48,565 nucleotides of DNA from Crocinitomicaceae bacterium (lineage in GTDB: Bacteria > Bacteroidota > Bacteroidia > Flavobacteriales_D > Crocinitomicaceae): assembly GCA_024639405.1 (NCBI GenBank), contig JAHEIL010000005.1, positions 1 through 48,565 of the forward strand, written 5' to 3'. Positions within the stretch are counted from its first letter, which is position 1; each line of letters opens with the position of its first letter. The notes below the pieces were generated by a model that was given only the letters and a program-made list of their open reading frames with translations, was not told the DNA's origin and ran no database searches. Shown in pieces: positions 1-7,960 of this stretch. The position numbers and the translations under genes are program-made.

Positions 1-66
1 AGCTCAGTTGGTTAGAGCATCTGACTGTTAATCAGAGGGTCCTTGGTTCGAGCCCAAGAGGAAGAG
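1..66 (+). tRNA. tRNA-Asn (GTT), 5' end cut by window edge
   Basis: The anticodon arm has stem TCTGA/TCAGA around loop CTGTTAA, which gives anticodon GTT (Asn). The T arm is CTTGG-TTCGAGC-CCAAG at 42-58, followed by the 3' acceptor strand AGGAAGA (59-65) and discriminator G66. CCA is not encoded. The window starts at about tRNA position 9, so the 5' acceptor strand (expected TCTTCCT) and base 8 lie outside. Confidence 0.93.
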
Positions 67-73
67 CAAAATT

Positions 74-101
74 AAGCCTTACAGAAATGTGAGGCTTTTT
101 T
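74..101 (+). terminator. Rho-independent terminator after tRNA-Asn
   Basis: A 9-bp stem (AAGCCTTAC at 74-82 with GTGAGGCTT at 89-97, one G-T pair) encloses a 6-base loop and runs into a T tract. It lies 8 bases after the tRNA, as expected for the end of that transcript. Confidence 0.8.
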
Positions 102-305
102 GTTTTTGAACCATTCTCAATCATCAATGCATCTTGTTTACTATCTAAATTCTGAAAAATTCTCTATTAACATTTTACTTGAAACAAGTGATGTTTCAAA
201 CTTCTTTACAATATTGCAATGATGTAAATTTTAAACAACTACCTATTTAAAAGAAATTAGCAAAAAATAATACATAATTTTCTTAGGTATATAAAATAAA
301 AAGTA

Positions 306-313
306 TACATTTG
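306..313 (+). promoter_or_regulatory. Bacteroidota -7 element of the PadR gene
   Basis: TACATTTG matches TAnnTTTG exactly. It ends 4 bases before the ATG at 318, so the mRNA would be leaderless or nearly so. No convincing -33 TTG is visible at the usual distance. This is inferred from the consensus only. Confidence 0.5.
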
Positions 314-317
314 CGTT

Positions 318-656
318 ATGTATTCATCAGAACTAATAAAAGGAACTTTAAAAACGATTATTTTAAAGTTATTGTCGGACAACGACAAAATGTATGGGTA
401 TGAGATTACTCATAAAGTAAAAGAACTTACGGGTGGAAAAATTCAATTGACAGAAGGCGCGTTGTATCCTACATTACACGCATTAGAAGCACAAGGAATT
501 TTATCCACAGATGTGGTGAATGTAGGAAACCGCATTCGTAAGTATTATTCGGTAACGCCAAGCGGGAAAAAAGTTGCAACAGAAAAAGTCAATGAATTTT
601 CTGAATTTTTGGACACGATGATTTTCTTGTTGGACTTGCAACCTAAAGTTGGATAA
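318..656 (+). CDS. PadR family transcriptional regulator
   Basis: This 112-residue protein has the usual size and form of a short PadR winged-helix repressor. It opens with SSELIKGTLKTIILKLL, has the MYGYEI motif near residue 26, and the recognition-helix/wing region LTEGALYPTLHALEAQGIL followed by RKYYSVTPSGKK. PadR proteins usually repress their own operon and a neighbouring membrane protein gene. Its end overlaps the next reading frame by 8 bases, so the two are probably translated together and form one regulatory pair. The effector cannot be read from the sequence. A TAnnTTTG box lies just upstream of the chosen ATG. Confidence 0.9.
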   Translation: MYSSELIKGTLKTIILKLLSDNDKMYGYEITHKVKELTGGKIQLTEGALYPTLHALEAQGILSTDVVNVGNRIRKYYSVTPSGKKVATEKVNEFSEFLDTMIFLLDLQPKVG

Positions 657-1785
657 GGTGTACGTTTTAACGGACGAACAAATCGCATTCATTCTTAATG
701 ACATTAGACGAAATGGAATTGAGTTGGAAGAGCTGCAGCTCGACCTATTGGATCACATTTGTTGTGTTATTGAAACGGAATTAACACCCGAAAAGAACTT
801 CGAAGAAGTTTACCGAAGCATTTTATCTCGTTTTTACAAGCGATCGCTTCGGGAAATTGAAGAAGAAACACAGTTATTATTAACCTTTAAAAATTATTAC
901 ACCATGAAAAAAATAATGATCATCAGTGGAACATTTTCAGCTTTTACAGTGTTAATTGGTTCCTTGTTTAAAGTAATGCATTGGCCAGGCGCTGCGCTGC
1001 TTTTTGTAATGGCAATTGCCCTGTTTAGTTTTATTTTTCTTCCAATTCTTTCTGTTATTCGGATAAAAGAACAAACAAAAACGAACGATAAAATTGTTAT
1101 TATCGCTGCTGCTATTTTTGGAAGTGCTATCAGTTTGGCAATATTATTCAAAGTGATGCATTGGCCCTTTGCAACACTTCTTTGGACATCAGCGCTCGCA
1201 ATTCTGTTTTTTATTTTTCTGCCCATTTACTTTTTTGGTGGAATTCGAAATCCTGAAACAAAAACTAATACAATCGTTTCTTCCATTTTGATTTTAACAG
1301 CTGGTGGCTTATTGTTTTTAATAACCAACTTGCGTGGTAGTCATGCATTTGATGAAGCAATTAGCAATGCTGATGAACAACTTATTGAAAATTATCAGCT
1401 GTTGAGTCAATACAAACCAAATGATACGCTTGCCAATCAACTAATAAATGAAAATGCAACGGAACTTTGCGCGAATATTGAAGCCTTAAAAGACCAACTT
1501 ATCAAATCTGTTAATGAGGATGTTAATGAGTTAAAAGAATCAGATGTGGTACTTTTGAAAGGGCATATAATTGAACCAATTCAAACGCAATTATTTGATA
1601 AAACTGGTATAGCTACAACTGGATTGAAAACAATTCAATTGAAAGTGAAAGCGTTTGAAGAATTAGCAAACACAAAAATCAATTGGAACGCTCAACAATT
1701 AAAGGACCTTCCTTTGGGCTATGTACTGCGCAATTTAAACTTGTTGTTGTTGCGTATCAGAATTGTACAACACACCAATCACTAA
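649..1785 (+). CDS. Membrane protein with HAAS-like N-terminus and two FKVMHWP hairpins
   Basis: No ATG supports the full protein. The frame opens at TTG 649 (inside the PadR 3' end) or GTG 658; the first ATG, at 904, would remove a conserved-looking soluble domain. Residues 1-85 (LTDEQIAFIL, LQLDLLDHICCVIE) resemble the HAAS-like domains found beside PadR regulators. Two copies of a transmembrane hairpin follow, each with FKVMHWP (near residues 107 and 166), a motif like the one in the membrane part of GldL. The C-terminal 150 residues are charged and helical, probably an extracytoplasmic or cytoplasmic sensor part. Function is unknown. Resemblance to GldL does not make it a gliding protein, because it stands alone beside a PadR gene. 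Confidence 0.75.
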   Translation: MDKVYVLTDEQIAFILNDIRRNGIELEELQLDLLDHICCVIETELTPEKNFEEVYRSILSRFYKRSLREIEEETQLLLTFKNYYTMKKIMIISGTFSAFTVLIGSLFKVMHWPGAALLFVMAIALFSFIFLPILSVIRIKEQTKTNDKIVIIAAAIFGSAISLAILFKVMHWPFATLLWTSALAILFFIFLPIYFFGGIRNPETKTNTIVSSILILTAGGLLFLITNLRGSHAFDEAISNADEQLIENYQLLSQYKPNDTLANQLINENATELCANIEALKDQLIKSVNEDVNELKESDVVLLKGHIIEPIQTQLFDKTGIATTGLKTIQLKVKAFEELANTKINWNAQQLKDLPLGYVLRNLNLLLLRIRIVQHTNH

Positions 1786-1804
1786 ATCTTTTAGAAATTA
1801 ATTG

Positions 1805-1840
1805 AAACAGGTAGAAATATATTTTACCTGTTTTTCTTTT
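1805..1840 (+). terminator. Rho-independent terminator of the PadR operon
   Basis: AAACAGGTA (1805-1813) pairs with TACCTGTTT (1825-1833) in a 9-bp stem, followed by a T-rich tract. It separates the PadR pair from the arsenic operon. Confidence 0.8.
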
Positions 1841-1857
1841 TGCATACTTATTAATCG

Positions 1858-1871
1858 TAATATTGCAATAT
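1858..1871 (+). promoter_or_regulatory. Candidate ArsR operator overlapping a -7-like box
   Basis: ATATTGCAATAT at 1860-1871 is a perfect 12-base palindrome, 13 bases before the arsR ATG. TAATATTG (1858-1865) matches TAnnTTTG at all but one position, so a dimer bound to the palindrome would cover the promoter. This fits autorepression by ArsR relieved by arsenite, which is inferred from the family. Confidence 0.45.
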
Positions 1872-1884
1872 ATAAATAAACGAA

Positions 1885-2217
1885 ATGGGAATTACAAAAA
1901 CATCCTTGTTTACTTCTGAAGAAAACGAATTAGCCATTAAATTGAAAGCATTGGGTCATCCAGCGCGCATTGCTATCATGAATTATTTGGCCAAAATGAA
2001 TGCATGTATTTGTGGCGATTTGGTCAATGAATTGCCATTGGCACAACCGACCATCTCTCAACATTTAAAAGAATTAAAAAATGCTGGTTTAATTCAAGGA
2101 ACGATTGAAGGTACATCGATTTGTTATTGCATCAATCCTGACGGTTTCGAAAAGGTAAAAGCATTTATTGACCTACTTACAATTTCGATCCAAACAAAAC
2201 AAAAATCGTGTTGCTAA
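1885..2217 (+). CDS. arsR: ArsR family metalloregulator
   Basis: A 110-residue winged-helix protein of the ArsR/SmtB family. It has the N-terminal motif KALGHPARIAIM, a Cys-x-Cys pair at residues 41 and 43 at the start of the helix before the DNA-reading helix (ACICGDL, comparable to the arsenite-binding CVCDL of classic ArsR), and the recognition helix PTISQHLKELKNAGLI. It ends in SCC, which may add thiol ligands. It is the first gene of the arsenic operon, 13 bases before the next, and a palindrome upstream suggests self-repression. Confidence 0.93.
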   Translation: MGITKTSLFTSEENELAIKLKALGHPARIAIMNYLAKMNACICGDLVNELPLAQPTISQHLKELKNAGLIQGTIEGTSICYCINPDGFEKVKAFIDLLTISIQTKQKSCC

Positions 2218-2230
2218 AAAATAAAAAATT

Positions 2231-2701
2231 ATGAAATTATCGCAAATTAAAGCACTCTTGAAAACAGTTGATCGTGTATCGTTTAAATTACCAAATGGGG
2301 AATTAGTTCCTGCACATTTCCATGTAACAGAAGTTGGAAAAATTACAAAAAACTTCATTGATTGTGGCGGAACAATTCGTAATGAAGGATTGGTTGGTTT
2401 TCAATTGTGGACAGCAAATGACACAGAACATAGTCTTAAACCGCAAAAATTAATTGATATAATCGAATTGTCTGAAGAAAAGCTTCAAATTGAAGACCAT
2501 GAAGTAGAAGTAGAATACCAAGGAACGACCATTGGAAAATATGGAATTGGATTTGATGGTACGCATTTTTTATTACTCAACAAACAAACCGATTGCTTGG
2601 CAAAAGACAACTGTGGAATTCCAATTGAGAAGCAAAAAGTGCAATTAGTTGATTTATCGAGTAGCGGAAATACATGTACACCAGGAGGTGGTTGTTGTTA
2701 A
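2231..2701 (+). CDS. DUF6428-like protein of arsenic operons
   Basis: This 156-residue soluble protein resembles the DUF6428 proteins of Bacteroidota arsenic operons (recognised from memory). It begins LSQIKALLKTVDRVSFKLPNGELVPAHFHVTEVG. The centre has an acidic strand-rich region (EVEVEYQGTTIGKYGIGF). The tail is rich in cysteine and glycine (TCTPGGGCC), and two more cysteines lie at TDCLAKDNCGIP. The thiols and the position between arsR and the arsenate reductase suggest a role in binding or passing on arsenite. That is inference; no catalytic motif is visible. Confidence 0.75.
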   Translation: MKLSQIKALLKTVDRVSFKLPNGELVPAHFHVTEVGKITKNFIDCGGTIRNEGLVGFQLWTANDTEHSLKPQKLIDIIELSEEKLQIEDHEVEVEYQGTTIGKYGIGFDGTHFLLLNKQTDCLAKDNCGIPIEKQKVQLVDLSSSGNTCTPGGGCC

Positions 2702-2716
2702 TGAATTCTAGAAAAA

Positions 2717-3337
2717 ATGTATCCAATCATCACACAATATTGCAACAAATTGGTTCAACAATTTGATACTATTTCTTCCGAACGAAAAGAAATTTTAGCT
2801 AAAATAGCAACGTACATTCAATCCAAAATAGCGCAAAAAGAATCCGTACAATTAATGTATGTTTGCACCCACAATTCTCGTAGAAGTCATTTTGGACAAA
2901 TTTGGGCAGCAGTTGCAGCCAACTATTATTCCATTCCAAACCTAAGCACATTTTCTGGTGGAACAGAAGCAACAGCATTCCATCCAAATGCAATACAAAC
3001 CCTTCAAACATGTGGATTTGATATTTCAACAGCCGAAGAAAGTACCAATCCAAATTATTCCGTGCGATTTGGAGTTGAAGACGAATCCCAAACTACTTGT
3101 TTCTCTAAAGTGTATGATGATGCTGTCAATCCATCTACCAACTTTGCAGCTATTATGACTTGTTCTGATGCAGAATCCAACTGTCCCTTTATTCCTGGTG
3201 TAGAATTGCAGATTGCAACGACCTATGACGATCCAAAAGCATTTGATCTTACACCAGAACAAGCTGTTAAATATTTAGAACGCTCTAATCAAATTGCGGT
3301 AGAATGTTTGTATGTTTTTTCACTTATTCAACTTTAA
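2717..3337 (+). CDS. Arsenate reductase of the LMW protein-tyrosine-phosphatase type
   Basis: A 206-residue protein. The P-loop CTHNSRRS places Cys50 and Arg56 in the CX5R signature of low-molecular-weight phosphatases. Cys149 and Cys156 are six residues apart, the spacing of the redox pair (Cys82/Cys89) in thioredoxin-coupled ArsC. YDDPKAF near residue 171 resembles the catalytic Asp-Pro loop. About 45 extra N-terminal residues precede the fold. The likely reaction is reduction of arsenate to arsenite by a thiol cascade, with export by the pump encoded 3 bases downstream. A pure phosphatase role is unlikely in this operon. Confidence 0.88.
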   Translation: MYPIITQYCNKLVQQFDTISSERKEILAKIATYIQSKIAQKESVQLMYVCTHNSRRSHFGQIWAAVAANYYSIPNLSTFSGGTEATAFHPNAIQTLQTCGFDISTAEESTNPNYSVRFGVEDESQTTCFSKVYDDAVNPSTNFAAIMTCSDAESNCPFIPGVELQIATTYDDPKAFDLTPEQAVKYLERSNQIAVECLYVFSLIQL

Positions 3338-3340
3338 ATT

Positions 3341-4375
3341 ATGCCATCTAAAAAACGCTTATCTTTTCTTGACCGATATTTAACACTATGGATTTTTTCT
3401 GCTATGCTTTTAGGTGTTGCAATTGGTTATTTTATTCCATCCAGTAGTCAATTCATTAATTCCTTTTCTTCAGGATCAACCAATATTCCAATTGCGATAG
3501 GATTAATTTTAATGCTATATCCTCCGTTGACAAAAATCGAATTTAATAAAATTGGTTTGGTGTTTAAAAACGTAAAATTAATCAGTGCATCTTTTATCAT
3601 CACTTGGATTTTTGGGCCATTCTTAATGTTTTCTTTAGCTGTGTTGTTTTTAAAAGACTATCCCGAATACATGACTGGTTTAATTATTATTGGTTTGGCG
3701 CCGTGCATTGCCATGGTTATTGTTTGGAATGAATTAGCGGAAGGAAACAGAGAATTAACAGCTGGCTTGATTGGCATCAACAGTTTACTTCAAGTGCTTT
3801 TTTTTAGCTCTTACGCCTATTTTTATTTAGAAATAATGTTGCCGCTTTTTGGAATACAAAAATTAAGCATCAACATTACTATTGTTGAAATAGCACAAAC
3901 TGTGGGTATTTATTTAGGAATCCCTTTTGTTTTGGCCATTACAAGTCGTTTTGTTTTATTAAAAACCAAGGGTAAAACTTGGTTCAATCATAAATTTATC
4001 CCCTTTGTATCGCCAATAACATTACTAGCATTGTTGTTTACGATTGTCGTGATGTTCAGTTTAAAAGGCGAAATGATTGTTGATTTACCAATGGATGTAT
4101 TGAGAATTGCAATTCCATTAGTTGTCTTTTTTGCTTGTATGTTTTTTATCATGTTTATCGTTGCAAAAAAATTAGGCGCCAATTATAAAGATACAGTTGC
4201 CTTATCTTTTACAGCATCAGGTAATAATTTTGAACTAGCCATTGCCGTTTCTATCGGAGTTTTTGGAATCAACAGTGGTCAAGCCTTTGCGGGCGTTATT
4301 GGACCATTAGTAGAAGTTCCAGCATTGATTATTTTAGTCAATGTTGCCTTTTGGTTGCGAAAAAAATGGTTTTAA
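3341..4375 (+). CDS. acr3: Acr3 family arsenite efflux transporter
   Basis: This 344-residue hydrophobic protein has about ten membrane helices, the size and pattern of Acr3 (BART superfamily) carriers. It shows the family start LSFLDRYLTLWIF, the conserved transport cysteine Cys122 in GLAPCIAMVIVWNELAEGN, and the conserved acidic residue Glu298 in TASGNNFELAIAV. It exports arsenite using the proton gradient. It is the last gene of the operon and follows the reductase by 3 bases. Its stop overlaps the 3' end of the convergent dehydrogenase gene by 4 bases, so no separate terminator fits between them. Confidence 0.93.
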   Translation: MPSKKRLSFLDRYLTLWIFSAMLLGVAIGYFIPSSSQFINSFSSGSTNIPIAIGLILMLYPPLTKIEFNKIGLVFKNVKLISASFIITWIFGPFLMFSLAVLFLKDYPEYMTGLIIIGLAPCIAMVIVWNELAEGNRELTAGLIGINSLLQVLFFSSYAYFYLEIMLPLFGIQKLSINITIVEIAQTVGIYLGIPFVLAITSRFVLLKTKGKTWFNHKFIPFVSPITLLALLFTIVVMFSLKGEMIVDLPMDVLRIAIPLVVFFACMFFIMFIVAKKLGANYKDTVALSFTASGNNFELAIAVSIGVFGINSGQAFAGVIGPLVEVPALIILVNVAFWLRKKWF

Positions 4376-5409
4376 TTTTTAGGATAAAATTTCAACAAAT
4401 TTAAATCAATTAATGATTGTGCACATGCAATAACAGCATCTTCAGCAGAAATTGGATGAATCCCTAAGTCTTCTTCAATTTTTTTAGTTGAAAAATGAGC
4501 GCAAAAGCCTAATTCAGGAACAATCATTCGAGTTGACGTTTCAAAAATAGAATAGATCTTAATAAACCAATTTGGCAATTCACGTGCTTTTACATACTTT
4601 TTATAACCTGGATAAGCTTTCAAAATGATTGCTGCAATATCTTTAAACCAAATAGAAGAAGACGTAGCTGCGTAGCGTTGACCAATTGCTTTTTCAGAAG
4701 TAAGTGCCGCAAAATGAATGGCAACCACATCACGGACATCAACTGTTGGAAAGCCTAATTTTGGAACACCTGGATAATCGCCATTCATCATTTTTTGAAC
4801 AATGTAAGGACTTGTTCCAACATCAGAACCTAGAACAGGGCCTAGAACAAAACCTGGGTTAACACAGGTAACTTGTAACGTTGGATTATCTTTCACATAT
4901 TGCCAAACATCCATTTCAGCTAATGTTTTGCTTTTAATATAGGGTGAAATCATTGGGCCATTTAAATTGGTCCAATCTGTTTCATCAAATTTAATGCGCC
5001 CTGCTTCGTGTCCATACATCATCGCAACAGAAGAGGAAGTTTGAACGATGCGCGTAATTCCGTTTGCTAAAGCTGCTTCAAAAACATGTTTTACTCCCAA
5101 TCTTGCAGGATTGATTATATCCATTTCATCTTTAGGTAATTCTCTTAAAAATGGAGACGCTACGTGCAAAATCGCATCACATCCTTTCATTGCTTCTACC
5201 CAATTTTCAGGTTTTAAAAGATCACACTGTTGAATGCTTAACTTTTCTAACACTTCAGAAGAAACATATTTTTTTAATGTGTTGATCACTTCATCTTCTT
5301 TTTCTTGAGAACGAACGGTTCCAACTACTTCATATCCTTTTTTCAAACCTTCCAAAGCCATGTGTAAGCCTATAAAACCTGAAATACCCGTTATAAATAT
5401 CTTTTGCAT
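4372..5409 (-). CDS. Extended SDR, dihydroflavonol-4-reductase-like NAD(P)-dependent epimerase/reductase
   Basis: A 345-residue protein. A Rossmann GxxGxxG motif (GISGFIG, residues 8-14) at the N-terminus binds NAD(P). Ser126-Ser127 and Y157xxxK161 (YIKSK) supply the catalytic triad of extended short-chain dehydrogenases. Local motifs (LHVASPF, CVNPGFVLGP) resemble dihydroflavonol 4-reductase and aldehyde or ketone reductases of that branch. The substrate cannot be told. It stands alone, convergent to acr3 with a 4-base overlap, and has no visible link to arsenic. Confidence 0.85.
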   Translation of the reverse strand: MQKIFITGISGFIGLHMALEGLKKGYEVVGTVRSQEKEDEVINTLKKYVSSEVLEKLSIQQCDLLKPENWVEAMKGCDAILHVASPFLRELPKDEMDIINPARLGVKHVFEAALANGITRIVQTSSSVAMMYGHEAGRIKFDETDWTNLNGPMISPYIKSKTLAEMDVWQYVKDNPTLQVTCVNPGFVLGPVLGSDVGTSPYIVQKMMNGDYPGVPKLGFPTVDVRDVVAIHFAALTSEKAIGQRYAATSSSIWFKDIAAIILKAYPGYKKYVKARELPNWFIKIYSIFETSTRMIVPELGFCAHFSTKKIEEDLGIHPISAEDAVIACAQSLIDLNLLKFYPKN

Positions 5410-5517
5410 ATCGATGAATTTAATGTGTAAAAATAAGTAAATAATTTTGAGGTTTAATTTTTATTAAAAGTCATGATTTTTTTATACATTCGTTTAACAA
5501 ACTTATTACTATTACTT

Positions 5518-7242
5518 ATGAAAAAACATTTACTTTTTATTTTTATTTTAAGTGGTTTCAAATTGTTCGCCCAATTACCTTCGAATGTTTCTCCTGTTGG
5601 ACTAGTTGCATGGTATGGTTTAAATGGCAATGTCAATGATGCTTCGGTTAATGGAAATCATTGTACCAATTATGGCGCGACTTTAACTACCGATCGCAAT
5701 GGAAATGCAAATTCAGCCTATGCTTTTGATGGTGTAAGCAATTATTTAGAGCGCACAACCCCTTCCTATACCTTCTCCCAAACAGGCAATTTTTCGTTTT
5801 CAATTTGGGTAAAAAAAGCTTCTGCAAACGCTGGAATAATGATGATGAGTGGAACAGGAACATCAGGCGTCTTTATATGGTTATTGCAAGGTAACGCAAC
5901 AGGTACGTCATATTTTGGAACCAACATGCAACAATCAGCTTGGATTTGGTCAACTTGTCCCTATTCACTTTCTCAATGGGAACATTATGTAGGCGTTTAT
6001 ACTGGTTCAAATGGGCTTATGAAATTGTATAAAAACGGGGTTTTTCAATCTTCTGCAACCTACACTTATACTTCAGCAACTGCTTCAGCAATTCCACTTT
6101 TCATTGGAAAAGGTATTTCAAGTAACAATTTCCATGGTGATTTAGATGATATCGGTATCTGGAACCGTGCCTTAACACAATGTGAAATTACAGATTTGTA
6201 TGCTGGCACAACAACTGTTTTACCAGTTAATGCGGGTATAGACCAAACTATTTGTGCCGGGCAATCGGTTACATTGACAGCAACAGGCGCTACAACATAT
6301 ACGTGGAATAATTGGGTAGTTAATACTGTCGCGTTTACACCAAACATTACAAAAACGTATACGGTAAATGGAACAGATGCGAATGGTTGTAAAGGAACTG
6401 ATCAAGTTGTTGTAACCGTCAATCAGCCGTTAATCAATGCGGGTGCAGATCAAACCATTTGTACGGGCCAACAAGCTACATTAACAGCAACAGGCGCTAC
6501 TTCATACACATGGACGTCAGGTATTACCAACTCAACTCCATTTACCCCAACTGCAACACAAACGTATACAGTTTCAGGTACAGATGTCAATGGTTGTTCG
6601 GGTAGCGATGCTGTGACCGTTTCCTTGGTTGCACAGCCAACTGTTAATGCTGGTCAAAATATTTCTGTTTGCGCAGGTGATTCCGTTCAATTGAATGCAA
6701 CAGGCGCTTCAACCTATGTGTGGAGTTCTGGCACACAAAATGGTGGTTACTTCACTCCCGCTGCATCACAAACCTTGCAAGTAATTGGTTCTGCAGGTGG
6801 GGCATGTACAGATACAGATGATTTACAAATTACAGTGAATCAAGGTAGTGCTAGTACACAAACTATTACAGGATTGAATTCACTGACTTTAAACGGGCAA
6901 ACGTTTACCACTTCAGGAACCTACACCCAAGTAATTCCAAACCAAGCAGGATGTGATAGTACAATTACCTTGAATTTAACCATGAATTATACAGGTATTG
7001 AAGAAGGAAATACTGCATCGGTCTCAGTTTATCCGAATCCTATTGCTTCAAGTATACATGTTCAACTACCAACAGAATTAGTTGGGAATAAGTTTGTGAT
7101 TTATTCTGCTGATGGTGTGTTGATCTTGAATGGTTTATTTACAAAAATTGAAAATGAAATTGATGTAGCTAAATTTGCTAGTGGTTCATATTACATTCAA
7201 ATTGAACACCTTAAAACACCATTTAAACTGATAAAATTATAA
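5518..7242 (+). CDS. Secreted LamG-domain protein with Ig-like repeats and T9SS sorting domain
   Basis: An upstream ATG (5473) exists, but ATG 5518 starts a clean signal peptide (MKKHLLFIFILSGFKLFAQ), giving 574 residues. Residues about 30-215 form a LamG/concanavalin-like jelly roll (LVAWYGLNGNVNDAS, AYAFDGVSNYLERT, GDLDDIGIWNRALT), often a carbohydrate-binding fold. Three repeats follow, each starting like VNAGxDQTICxGQ and containing LTATGATTYTW, of the Ig/PKD-like type common in Bacteroidota surface proteins. The C-terminal 65 residues (VSVYPNP to KLIKL) are a type A T9SS sorting domain. The protein is probably exported to the surface or medium as an adhesin or sugar binder; no catalytic domain is seen. 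Confidence 0.88.
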   Translation: MKKHLLFIFILSGFKLFAQLPSNVSPVGLVAWYGLNGNVNDASVNGNHCTNYGATLTTDRNGNANSAYAFDGVSNYLERTTPSYTFSQTGNFSFSIWVKKASANAGIMMMSGTGTSGVFIWLLQGNATGTSYFGTNMQQSAWIWSTCPYSLSQWEHYVGVYTGSNGLMKLYKNGVFQSSATYTYTSATASAIPLFIGKGISSNNFHGDLDDIGIWNRALTQCEITDLYAGTTTVLPVNAGIDQTICAGQSVTLTATGATTYTWNNWVVNTVAFTPNITKTYTVNGTDANGCKGTDQVVVTVNQPLINAGADQTICTGQQATLTATGATSYTWTSGITNSTPFTPTATQTYTVSGTDVNGCSGSDAVTVSLVAQPTVNAGQNISVCAGDSVQLNATGASTYVWSSGTQNGGYFTPAASQTLQVIGSAGGACTDTDDLQITVNQGSASTQTITGLNSLTLNGQTFTTSGTYTQVIPNQAGCDSTITLNLTMNYTGIEEGNTASVSVYPNPIASSIHVQLPTELVGNKFVIYSADGVLILNGLFTKIENEIDVAKFASGSYYIQIEHLKTPFKLIKL

Positions 7243-7261
7243 CACTTAAACTTAAGTCCTT

Positions 7262-7287
7262 AAAAGCATCTTCGGATGCTTTTTTTA
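7262..7287 (+). terminator. Rho-independent terminator with TTCG loop
   Basis: AAAAGCATC (7262-7270), tetraloop TTCG and GATGCTTTT (7275-7283) form a 9-bp stem followed by T residues. It ends the LamG protein transcript. Confidence 0.9.
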
Positions 7288-7306
7288 TGCTTAAATTATT
7301 TTTAAG

Positions 7307-7337
7307 TTGATTTATTGCTAAGAATAAACAACCTTTG
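7307..7337 (+). promoter_or_regulatory. Bacteroidota promoter of the DUF3109 gene
   Basis: TTG at 7307-7309 and AACCTTTG at 7330-7337 are 20 bases apart, fitting TTG-N19/20-TAnnTTTG except for the first base of the -7 box. The box ends 9 bases before ATG 7347. It also contains the TTG codon that would otherwise look like an earlier start, so that start is rejected. Confidence 0.55.
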
Positions 7338-7346
7338 CAGAAAAAA

Positions 7347-7925
7347 ATGTTAGTCGAAGTAAAAGACAAAGTCGTTTCAACGCAAATTTTTGAAAAGAAG
7401 TTTGTGTGTGATTTAACAGCGTGTAAAGGAGCATGCTGTATTGAAGGAGATGCAGGCGCGCCTTTGACGTTCGAGGAAATCGATTTATTGGAAGATCAAT
7501 TAGAGGAAATCAAACCTTACATGCAACAAAAAGGAATTGAGGCCGTTGAAGCAAAAGGTGTTTTTTACATGGACGATGAAAACGAGCCGGTAACAACCTT
7601 GATTGATGGTGCAGCGTGTGCCTTTGTGTTTTTTGATGAAAAGGGAATTACCAAATGTGCCATTGAAAAAGCACATTCCGAAGGAGCAGTTTCGTTTAAC
7701 AAACCAATATCGTGTCATTTGTACCCCATTCGCGTAAAGCAGTTCAACGATTTTAAAGCCTTAACATACGATACGTGGGACATCTGCAAACCTGCTTGTG
7801 CTTGTGGAGAATCTTTAGATGTACCTGTTTATCGTTTCTTAAAAGAACCCCTTACCCGTGCTTTTGGAACTGAATTTTACGCTGCTTTGATCGAAACAGA
7901 TGAAGCATTGAAAACGAGGAAATAA
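7347..7925 (+). CDS. DUF3109 family cysteine-rich protein
   Basis: This protein has 192 residues from ATG 7347; the in-frame TTG at 7335 lies inside the promoter box. The N-terminus has the CxxxCxxxCC cluster (CDLTACKGACC). Further cysteines lie at GAACAF, TKCAI, PISCHLYPIRV and CKPACACGE. This pattern is shared with YkgJ-type zinc/iron-chelating proteins and is the hallmark of DUF3109. It probably binds a metal or iron-sulfur cluster in the cytoplasm; the biological role is unknown. It is a single-gene transcript with its own promoter and a terminator shared with the convergent array. Confidence 0.85.
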   Translation: MLVEVKDKVVSTQIFEKKFVCDLTACKGACCIEGDAGAPLTFEEIDLLEDQLEEIKPYMQQKGIEAVEAKGVFYMDDENEPVTTLIDGAACAFVFFDEKGITKCAIEKAHSEGAVSFNKPISCHLYPIRVKQFNDFKALTYDTWDICKPACACGESLDVPVYRFLKEPLTRAFGTEFYAALIETDEALKTRK

Positions 7926-7953
7926 AAAAAGGCTACGTAATTGTAGCCTTTTT
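7926..7953. terminator. Bidirectional terminator between convergent genes
   Basis: AAAAAGGCTAC (7926-7936) and GTAGCCTTTTT (7943-7953) form an 11-bp stem with a 6-base loop. The A/T flanks give a T tract on both strands, so it can stop both the DUF3109 transcript and the long minus-strand array. Confidence 0.88.
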
Positions 7954-7960
7954 GTTTGGG

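Noticed and set aside
67-317. Small gene or RNA between tRNA-Asn and padR
   Set aside because: Apart from the terminator, the -7 box and the AATATTGCAAT match, nothing coding or structured is visible.
897-1226. Minus-strand frame of 109 codons inside the membrane protein gene
   Set aside because: It is the shadow of the repeated FKVMHWP hairpins on the other strand, without a recognised domain.
649-1785. GldL gliding motility protein
   Set aside because: Only the FKVMHWP hairpin is shared; there are no gldK, gldM or gldN neighbours and an extra HAAS-like domain is present.
5473-5517. Earlier ATG of the LamG protein
   Set aside because: It adds 15 residues before a clean signal peptide starting at 5518.
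7335-7346. TTG start of the DUF3109 protein
   Set aside because: The codon is part of the -7 promoter box; ATG 7347 fits.
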